Positions 1 to 6,204 of a stretch of 64,000 bases of DNA are shown here, in pieces; position 1 is the first letter of the stretch; each line of letters starts with the position of its first letter. A program made the position numbers and the translations under genes. This DNA is from Pseudomonas sp. PIC25 (GTDB lineage Bacteria; Pseudomonadota; Gammaproteobacteria; Pseudomonadales; Pseudomonadaceae): NCBI RefSeq assembly GCF_002286785.1, contig NZ_MUJY01000039.1, forward strand, positions 1 to 64,000. The letters run 5' to 3'. The notes under the pieces were generated by a model. The model did not search any database and was not told the DNA's origin. It saw only the letters and a program-made list of their open reading frames with translations.

Positions 1-1176
1 AACGCCTTGGTGCAGTACCTCAAGGCTGGCGAGACCAAGGTCGAGACCTTCACCGTAACTGCGTTGGAAGGTACCCAGCACACGGTCAGTGTGACCATCC
101 ATGGTGTGAACGACGCTGCGGTATTCGCACCCGGCGGAAGGCAGGGCTATGTTCAGGAGGACACTCACTTCAGTTCGGAGGGCCGGGTCAGCGTGGTGGA
201 CGGGGATCAGGGCGAGGCCGTTATCGTGGCGCAGACTGCCACGCGCGGCCTGTATGGACAGTTCAGCATCGATGCCGCCGGCTTCTGGCGCTACGAGCTG
301 AACAATGCCGATCCGGCCGTGCAGGCGCTCGGCACGGGCGATACCCGGCCCGAGACCTTCACTGTCACGACCCTTGACGGGAGTTCGACCACGGTGACGA
401 TCGTGGTGCAGGGGTTGGATGAACCCGTGGTCCCGGCTACCCGGCCACCGGTGGAGCCGCCTCCGGTGGTGGTGACCCCGCCGCAGCCTGCGCCAGCCGC
501 GATACCGGCTCCGGCCATTCCCGATCCGGTCGCGCCGCCAGCGCCGCCGACCCCGTTCAACGCCACGGTGCTGCCGGCGAACAGCCTGTCCGCGCCTTCG
601 CCCGCTGCGTCGCCGCTGGTCGCCGCCGTGCAGAGCCGCGAGCTGGACCTGTTGCTGCAGGCACGTGGCGACTATTACGAGCTCTATACCCAGCGTGGCG
701 GGTTCCAGATGCTGGTGATCGAGGCGCCCCAGCCGCGCCTGAGCCTGTACCACGGCATTGCGGACCAGTACGCCGAAACGGAGATCCAGACCAGCTTCTC
801 GGTGCCCTACGATGCGTTCGCCCACACCGACCCGAACGAGCGCATCCTGCTCAGGGCCACGCTGGCCAATGGTCAACGGCTCCCCGCCTGGGTGCGCTTC
901 GACCCACGCAGCGGCACGTTCGAACTGGTCGCGCCGGCTGGTTACCGGGGCGAGCTGAACATCAAAGTGGTGGCCCGCGATAGCCAGGGGCGTGAGGCCA
1001 GTGCTCTGTTCCGCTTCAATGTGGGCGATCGCCGGGTGGCCGAAGCGAGCAGCCGCAGCGGGCTTTCGGATCAGTTGCGCCAAGCCGCTGCCCTGCGTTC
1101 GGCTGAGGCTAAGGTGCGGACGCTGTCCGCAGGCCAGGTGCCCTCCGATGCCCGGGCCGGGGCCAAGGCGGACTAG
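1..1176 (+). CDS. C-terminal part of a giant VCBS-repeat surface/secreted protein (5' end outside window)
   Basis: The frame is open from base 1, so the gene starts upstream; 391 residues of its C-terminus are visible. Residues about 1-40 and 50-140 are the end of one VCBS repeat and one whole repeat: each shows a YxLNNADPAVQALG-like or ETFTVT..DG motif and a final beta strand with TVTI. A proline/valine-rich linker follows (about 140-190), then a region of unknown fold, then a cadherin/Ig-like domain (about 255-345) with the pattern LPAWVRFDPRSGTFE...VVARDSQGREA. The last 45 residues are Ala/Arg/Ser-rich, with no LPXTG and no autotransporter barrel. VCBS proteins are usually large exported adhesins of Gram-negative bacteria; this one sits 2 bp before a HlyD-type adaptor gene, so it is probably the exported substrate of the downstream operon. 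The exact function is not known. Confidence 0.8.
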   Translation, partial: NALVQYLKAGETKVETFTVTALEGTQHTVSVTIHGVNDAAVFAPGGRQGYVQEDTHFSSEGRVSVVDGDQGEAVIVAQTATRGLYGQFSIDAAGFWRYELNNADPAVQALGTGDTRPETFTVTTLDGSSTTVTIVVQGLDEPVVPATRPPVEPPPVVVTPPQPAPAAIPAPAIPDPVAPPAPPTPFNATVLPANSLSAPSPAASPLVAAVQSRELDLLLQARGDYYELYTQRGGFQMLVIEAPQPRLSLYHGIADQYAETEIQTSFSVPYDAFAHTDPNERILLRATLANGQRLPAWVRFDPRSGTFELVAPAGYRGELNIKVVARDSQGREASALFRFNVGDRRVAEASSRSGLSDQLRQAAALRSAEAKVRTLSAGQVPSDARAGAKAD

Positions 1177-1178
1177 CG

Positions 1179-2483
1179 ATGGAGCGGTCTCCGCTTGCTG
1201 CCCTGCTCGAATTGGGCCGTCAGGCCCGCCAGGCCGAGTCGCTGAGCGAGCTGCAGTTCCTGCTGGTCAACGACAGCCACGCCCTGGCGCCTTACCGGCA
1301 GGCGGCGTTCTGGACCGCTGACAAGGGCGTGCGGGCCTTGTCCGGCGTGGTGCAGGTCGAGGCCAACGTGCCTTACGCCCTCTGGCTCGACGCGCTCGGT
1401 CGACAGTTGATCCAGGAGCCCGGGGCTCGCGTTGTCGAGCGGGCGGCGCTGCCGGATGCGCTGGCCCGCGAGTGGGATGAATGGCTGCCGTGCGAGGCGC
1501 TGTGGCTGCCGTTGGGCGAGGACGCCGGCGTGCTGCTGGCGCGTGATCTGCCCTGGCGCGACCCTGAGCTGGCTTTGCTCATCGAGTGGGCCGGTATCTG
1601 GCACCACGCCTGGCAAGCCCGTCAGATGTTCCGGCGGGGCTGGGCCTTCTGGCGGCGCGACGCGCAGAAGACCGCCCGTGGCTGGCGCCCGTGGCGCTGG
1701 GCAATCGCCCTCGGCGTGCTCGCACTCGTTCCTGTCCGTCTGACGGTGCTGGCCCCCGGTGAGCTGGTGCCGGCCAACCCGGCAGTCATCCGGGCGCCGC
1801 TCGAAGGCGTGATCGATACCTTTCACGTGCAGCCCAACGAGGCGGTCCACCAGGGCCAGCCGCTGTTCGGCTTCGATGAGGCGCTGATCCAAAACCGTCT
1901 CGATGTGGCGCAACAGGCGTTGGCCACGGCCGAGGCCGAATACCGCCAGGCGGCGCAGCAGGCGCTTTCCGACCCACGTGCGAAGGCGCAACTGGCGGTG
2001 CTCACTGGAAAGATCGAGGAGAAGCGTGCCGAGGTCGCCTACGGGACCGAGCAGTTGCAGCGGGCCCGCGTGCTCGCCCCCCGCGATGGCATCGCCTTGT
2101 TCGACGACCCGTCCGAGTGGATCGGTCGGCCAGTCACCGTCGGCGAGCGCATCATGCGCATTGCCGCGCCGCAGGACGTGGAGGTCGAAGCCTGGGTCTC
2201 GCTGGCCGATGCCATTCCGCTGGCCGACGGCAGCCGGGTCGCCTTGCATCTCAACGCCAGCCCGCTGGCGCCGGTCGAGGCGACGTTGCGTTATTTCGCC
2301 CACGATGCGGTGGAGCGGCCCGACGGAACCTACGCCTACCGCGTCCGCGCCCGGCTGGCTTCTCCCACCGAGCACAGGGTAGGGCTCAAGGGCACCGCCA
2401 AATTCAGCGGGCGCTGGGTACCGCTTGGCTATTGGGCGTTGCGCAGGCCACTGGCCAGCCTGCGCGCGGCGACCGGGTGGTGA
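1179..2483 (+). CDS. HlyD-family periplasmic adaptor with N-terminal GAF-like region
   Basis: 434 residues. ATG start 2 bp after the adhesin stop, so the genes are surely co-transcribed. Residues about 15-155 look like a soluble GAF-like domain, which should lie in the cytoplasm. A single membrane helix follows at about 171-188 ([17 protein letters not shown]). After it come the split lipoyl/barrel-sandwich halves ([20 protein letters not shown]..., then [12 protein letters not shown]) separated by an Ala/Gln/Glu-rich coiled coil (about 235-290), and a beta-barrel region to the end. This is the layout of a membrane-fusion protein that bridges an inner-membrane exporter and an outer-membrane channel. 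The cytosolic GAF-like extension is unusual for the family and suggests signal-gated export. No ABC ATPase or TolC gene is visible in this window; they could lie upstream. Confidence 0.8.
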   Translation: MERSPLAALLELGRQARQAESLSELQFLLVNDSHALAPYRQAAFWTADKGVRALSGVVQVEANVPYALWLDALGRQLIQEPGARVVERAALPDALAREWDEWLPCEALWLPLGEDAGVLLARDLPWRDPELALLIEWAGIWHHAWQARQMFRRGWAFWRRDAQKTARGWRPWRWAIALGVLALVPVRLTVLAPGELVPANPAVIRAPLEGVIDTFHVQPNEAVHQGQPLFGFDEALIQNRLDVAQQALATAEAEYRQAAQQALSDPRAKAQLAVLTGKIEEKRAEVAYGTEQLQRARVLAPRDGIALFDDPSEWIGRPVTVGERIMRIAAPQDVEVEAWVSLADAIPLADGSRVALHLNASPLAPVEATLRYFAHDAVERPDGTYAYRVRARLASPTEHRVGLKGTAKFSGRWVPLGYWALRRPLASLRAATGW

Positions 2484-2485
2484 GT

Positions 2486-4585
2486 ATGAACTGGCCCTTG
2501 CTGCGCGAGGAGTTGGCCCTGATGCCCGGCCCGGCCCTGGCCGACGGCCAGCCGAGCTGGACACTGCACGACCCGGCCCGCAACCGCTTCTTCAACATCG
2601 ACTGGCCCACCTTCGAGATCCTGCGCCGTTGGTCGTTCGCCGATGCCCAGGCGATCATCGAGAGCGTGCGCCAGGAGTCGACCCTCGCGCTCGAACCTGA
2701 GGACGTCGAGCGGGTGACGCGCTTCCTTGGCGAGAACCAGCTACTCCAGGCGCGTCCCGGCAATGCCCGGAAACTGGCAGAGCGCTTGGCGCAGATGCAG
2801 GGCAGCCGTTTCAAGTGGCTGCTGCACCATTACCTGTTCTTCCGCGTACCCTTGGTGCGCCCCGATGCTTGGCTGGGGCGCTGGCAGGGGGTGGCCGGGC
2901 ATTTCTACAGTCGTGGCTTTGCCCTGTTGACGCTGGGCGCGCTGTTGCTGGGCCTGGGTCAGGTGGCACGGCAGTGGGACAGCTTCACCGCGTCGTTGGT
3001 CGACACCTTCACCTGGCAAGGACTGGCCGCCTATGGGGTGGCCGTGTTCCTGGTCAAGCTGCTGCACGAACTCGGCCATGCCTTCACCGCCAAGCGCCTG
3101 GGCTGCCGGGTGCCGACCATGGGCGTGGCCTTCCTGGTCCTCTGGCCGATGGCCTACACCGATACCAACGACACCTGGCGCCTGACCAGCCGCTGGCAGC
3201 GCTTGCGGGTGGCCGCCGCCGGCATCGTCACCGAGCTGGGCGTGGCCGCCTGGGCAACCCTGGCCTGGAGCGTGCTGCCGGACGGAGAGCTGCGCTCGGC
3301 GGCCTTCGTGCTGGCCACCACCAGTTGGGTCGCCACCCTGGCGATCAACGCCAGTCCCTTCATGCGCTTCGATGGCTATTTCATTCTCGCCGACTGGCTG
3401 GACATGCCCAACCTGCATGAGCGCAGCTTCGCCCTGGCGCGCTGGAAGCTGCGGGAGTGGTTGTTCGATCTGGGCGAAGAGCGCCCCGAGCACTTCGCGC
3501 CGGCCAAGGAGCGGGCGCTGGTCGCCTTCGCCTGGGTGACTTGGGCGTATCGCCTGGTGGTCTTCCTCGGCATCGCGGTGCTGGTTTATCACTTCGCGGT
3601 CAAGGCTGTCGGCATCCTGCTGTTCATGGTCGAAATCGGTTGGTTCATCCTGATGCCGATCCGTCACGAACTGCGCGCCTGGAAGGCGCGCTGGCCCGCC
3701 ATTCGCGGCCGGCGGCGCAGTCGCATCAGTCTGATCGTGGCCCTGCTGCTGGTGGCGCTGGTGTTGGTGCCCTGGCCCGGCCGGGTTACTGTCAGCGGCC
3801 TGTTGCGGCCGATGGCGGTCTGGCCGGTGCATGCGCCGGGGCCTGCCTACCTCGATGCGCTGCCTCACGCCGAGGGCGATGCCATCGAAGCGGGCGAAGT
3901 CCTTGTCCGCTTGGCCGCGCCGGACGTCCAGGTGCGTCGCGATGCGGTTGCGGCCCAGGTGGAGCGCCTGCGCTGGCTGGCGGCGTCCGCGGGTTTCGGT
4001 AGCGAATCTCGTTCCCGCCTGCAAAGCGCCCAGGAAGAACTCGCCACCGCCGAAACCACGCTCGCCGGCTTGGACCAGGAACTGGCGCGCTACCAGCCCA
4101 AGGCCCCGTTTGCCGGATACCTGTATGACCTCGACCCCGATCTGCAGGCTGGGCAATGGCTCGGTTCGAAAGAGCGCATCGCGCTCCTGGTTGGCCGGGA
4201 GGGGTATATGGTGGAAACCTTCCTCGACGAAGACGCGGTCAAGCGCGTCGCCCTGGGCGATACGGCGGCCTTCGTCAGCGACGGCGGAGAGGGCGGGCGC
4301 CTCGATCTGGTGGTTCGCCACATCGACGCGGATGCAACACGGGTACTCGCCAACGGCCTGCTCGCGGCACAGGCCGGCGGCCATATCCTCGTGCGGGAAC
4401 GCCGGGGCCAACGGGTCCCCGAGCGAGGCGTCTACCGAGTCGTGCTGGCGGTAGCGTCACCCCCGGAGAGACTGGCCGGCCGCTCTTGGCGGGGAACCGT
4501 CGTCATCCACGGCGGCTGGGAAGCGCCGGCCTGGCGATACCTGCGCAATGCCTTTGCGGTGTTGTTGCGTGAGGCGAGTCTTTGA
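2486..4585 (+). CDS. Membrane zinc metalloprotease (M50/site-2-protease type) fused to PqqD-like and adaptor-like domains
   Basis: 699 residues from the ATG at 2486; a GTG at 2480 overlapping the adaptor stop is also possible. The N-terminus (about 15-90) resembles a PqqD-type winged helix ([19 protein letters not shown]). A polytopic membrane part follows (about 140-450) with the zinc motif HELGH at 194-198 and the second M50 motif [10 protein letters not shown] with its Asp near residue 296. The C-terminal third is soluble: a lipoyl-like segment, a coiled coil of about 50 residues and a second half-motif ([17 protein letters not shown]), the arrangement of a HlyD adaptor. All catalytic motifs are present, so it should be active. 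The immediate neighbours suggest that it processes or escorts the large VCBS protein during export; the substrate is inferred, not shown. Confidence 0.8.
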   Translation: MNWPLLREELALMPGPALADGQPSWTLHDPARNRFFNIDWPTFEILRRWSFADAQAIIESVRQESTLALEPEDVERVTRFLGENQLLQARPGNARKLAERLAQMQGSRFKWLLHHYLFFRVPLVRPDAWLGRWQGVAGHFYSRGFALLTLGALLLGLGQVARQWDSFTASLVDTFTWQGLAAYGVAVFLVKLLHELGHAFTAKRLGCRVPTMGVAFLVLWPMAYTDTNDTWRLTSRWQRLRVAAAGIVTELGVAAWATLAWSVLPDGELRSAAFVLATTSWVATLAINASPFMRFDGYFILADWLDMPNLHERSFALARWKLREWLFDLGEERPEHFAPAKERALVAFAWVTWAYRLVVFLGIAVLVYHFAVKAVGILLFMVEIGWFILMPIRHELRAWKARWPAIRGRRRSRISLIVALLLVALVLVPWPGRVTVSGLLRPMAVWPVHAPGPAYLDALPHAEGDAIEAGEVLVRLAAPDVQVRRDAVAAQVERLRWLAASAGFGSESRSRLQSAQEELATAETTLAGLDQELARYQPKAPFAGYLYDLDPDLQAGQWLGSKERIALLVGREGYMVETFLDEDAVKRVALGDTAAFVSDGGEGGRLDLVVRHIDADATRVLANGLLAAQAGGHILVRERRGQRVPERGVYRVVLAVASPPERLAGRSWRGTVVIHGGWEAPAWRYLRNAFAVLLREASL

Positions 4586-4593
4586 GGGTGTCG

Positions 4594-4720
4594 TGTTGCC
4601 GGAACGGCGGCAATATCGTCACGCTGCAAAAGATCCTGGGCCATTCGAGCTTGGCCGTGCCATGCGCTATGCGCACTTGGGCTGGAGCATCTGACCTAGT
4701 CCGTGAAGCTGAACCTATCG
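4594..4720 (+). pseudogene. Decayed 3' end of a tyrosine recombinase (phage-type integrase)
   Basis: One frame from about 4603 encodes NGGNIVTLQKILGHSSLAV, the box-C region of tyrosine recombinases (the LGHSS motif). A shift to another frame at about 4662 continues with MRYAHL, which contains the usual catalytic Tyr context. A third frame around 4686-4717 gives EHLT, a stop, then SVKLN, matching the usual tail of these integrases. Only the last 35-40 codons remain, with at least two frame changes, so it is a dead remnant. It lies between the adhesin operon and ssrA, a common integration target. Confidence 0.65.
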
Positions 4721-4841
4721 CTGGGTTCACTGACCAGCTTGGTGTGAGATCGTGTTGAACCGTGTTCGGTTTTGGGGGATACTTTTCACACGACTCAACC
4801 CTTGGCGGGCCGATTAAGTTCAGCCTTAGCCTCGGGTGAAG
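4721..4841. other. Intergenic stretch without a recognisable gene
   Basis: Between the integrase remnant and the terminator-like hairpin before the NYN gene I see no coding signal, tRNA or clear repeat. Composition is lower in GC than the flanking genes, as expected of a scar left by a mobile element. Confidence 0.4.
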
Positions 4842-4867
4842 AAACCGGCTCCTAAAGCCGGTTTTTT
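4842..4867 (+). terminator. Rho-independent terminator-like hairpin
   Basis: AAACCGGCT and AGCCGGTTT pair around the loop CCTAA and are followed by a T run. It probably ends rightward transcription coming from the integrase remnant or adhesin operon. It leaves only about 20 bp before the NYN start, so the NYN gene would need a promoter inside or before the hairpin or depend on read-through. Confidence 0.65.
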
Positions 4868-4888
4868 CGTTTCTAGGGATAGGACATT

Positions 4889-5563
4889 GTGCGTACAGCT
4901 TTCTTCGTAGACGGCTACAACCTCTATTACGGCGTCCTGCATGGCTCCGACCATAAGTGGCTGGATTTGCCTGCGTTGCTTGCCGAGATCTTGCGGATTC
5001 AGGAGCCGTCGGCCGAACTGGTCTCCGTCGATTACTTCACCTCTCCTGTCATCGCCAGGCTTGCGACTCGCGGGCAAGTCTCCAATGATGCGCAAAATCG
5101 CTATATCCGAGCTTTGCAGGCGAAGGGCGTCTCGATCACGCTCGGTACGCACCGTCTGACCAAAGGGTACGCGCCCCGGTTTTTCGAGGGTCAGAAGCCT
5201 TCCAGGCAGGATCAGGTGGCGATTTGGCAGCTTGAAGAGAAAGAGACGGACGTCAACCTGGCCCTAGGCATGTATCGGGCAGCATGTCGGGCTGTGGAAC
5301 TGCAACTGGATCAGATCGTACTGGTATCGGGCGACACTGACTTGGCGCCTGCTCTAGCTGCCATTCGCTCGGATTTCCCGCATATCCGCATTGGTGTGAT
5401 TCTGCCGCACCGTCAGGAACAGCGGGATCCACCGGGGGCATTAAAAGAGCACGCTCACTGGATGCGTCGCCATATTCCCGAGTCTGAGCTCGCTGCTTTC
5501 CAGCTCCCGCCAAAGGTGCCACTTCCCAGGAAACCGGCCATAGTAAAACCGGACTACTGGTAG
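4889..5563 (+). CDS. NYN-domain (PIN-like) nuclease protein
   Basis: 224 residues with a GTG start; AGGA lies 4 bp upstream and AGGG about 10 bp upstream. The NYN signature is complete: FVDGYNLYY at about 7-15 carries the first acidic residue, ETDVNLAL around 119 the middle acidic residues, and LVSGDTDLAPAL around 147-158 the last. These acidic residues coordinate a metal ion in PIN/FEN-like RNases. The C-terminus (about 185-224) is basic and proline-rich. Proteins of this kind are often called LabA-like or DUF88. It stands alone between an integrase scar and tmRNA, so it may be island cargo with an RNase, anti-phage or toxin-like role; that part is inference. Confidence 0.82.
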   Translation: MRTAFFVDGYNLYYGVLHGSDHKWLDLPALLAEILRIQEPSAELVSVDYFTSPVIARLATRGQVSNDAQNRYIRALQAKGVSITLGTHRLTKGYAPRFFEGQKPSRQDQVAIWQLEEKETDVNLALGMYRAACRAVELQLDQIVLVSGDTDLAPALAAIRSDFPHIRIGVILPHRQEQRDPPGALKEHAHWMRRHIPESELAAFQLPPKVPLPRKPAIVKPDYW

Positions 5564-5610
5564 TTTTTGCGCTTGTGACACTTTCAGGGTATTCGCATCC
5601 CCCGGATAAC

Positions 5611-5643
5611 AAAAACCCTGAAATTCTCTGAGAAAATCAGGGG
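5611..5643 (-). terminator. Terminator of ssrA
   Basis: Read on the minus strand, CCCTGA and TCAGGG pair around an inner TTCTC/GAGAA stem and end in TTTTTG. It lies 17 bp beyond the encoded CCA of tmRNA. Confidence 0.7.
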
Positions 5644-5660
5644 CTTATGCTTTCTTCAAT

Positions 5661-6042
5661 TGGTGGAGCCGGGGGGATTTGAACCCCCGTCCGCCAGCTC
5701 TCCGCTATCGGTTCTACATGCTTAGCCAGCTCTACTGAGTTAACTCCGCGCCGCCCGAGTGGCAGGGTGCTTGGAGCGAGCTGTATGAGTTTTAGCCGTT
5801 ACGTCTACAGCGAACTTGGCGGCGATCCTGTTCTGTCTGACGATCACTTCGGGTTTACAGGCATCCCCTGGTGATCGCTGGCGCCGAAGCGACCAGATGA
5901 AGGTTAGGCGACTTGCGCGTACCCTTCGTAGTTGTCGTCGTCGTTGGCAACTATAGGTTTGCAACAGTTGATTTACGAGTTCTGTTACCAACTCGGCATG
6001 CCCCTCAAGTTTCGTTACCGGCGTCGAATCCTAATCGGCCCC
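5661..6042 (-). ncRNA. ssrA: Transfer-messenger RNA (tmRNA)
   Basis: The minus strand begins GGGGCCGATTAGGATTCGAC at 6042 and ends GGCTCCACCA at 5661. The first and last bases form a tRNA-like acceptor stem with an encoded CCA, and the T arm reads GGGGGTTCAAATCCCCC. About 382 nt, normal for a one-piece gammaproteobacterial tmRNA. Charged with alanine and bound to SmpB, it enters stalled ribosomes, acts as mRNA for a degradation tag and releases the ribosome. The tag frame lies at 5904-5948. The 3' end faces the NYN gene and integrase remnant, which fits use of ssrA as an integration site. Confidence 0.97.
5904..5948 (-). other. tmRNA tag-peptide reading frame (ANDDDNYEGYAQVA)
   Basis: After the conserved ATAGTT on the minus strand, the resume codon GCC opens a frame GCC AAC GAC GAC GAC AAC ... 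GTC GCC ending in TAA. The encoded tag is ANDDDNYEGYAQVA. The first half is the usual AND..NY; the end is QVA where most proteobacterial tags end in LAA. Confidence 0.85.
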
Positions 6043-6204
6043 AAAACCCTTGGTGCTACTTTATGAGGAGGCATTCTACGGCAAAGCTGAGACAGCGTCG
6101 ATGTCCGTCTGCCTTACACTACGTATTGGAAGCTGATTCCTCGTATCAGGATATGTCATGAAGCAGATGTGGCTGGGGTTCGCCGTAGCTGGGGCGTCGT
6201 CGAC

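Noticed and set aside
6037-6204. Promoter of tmRNA
   Set aside because: A TTTGCC/TAAAGT pair with a 16-bp spacer can be drawn, but the fit is too weak to list as a feature.
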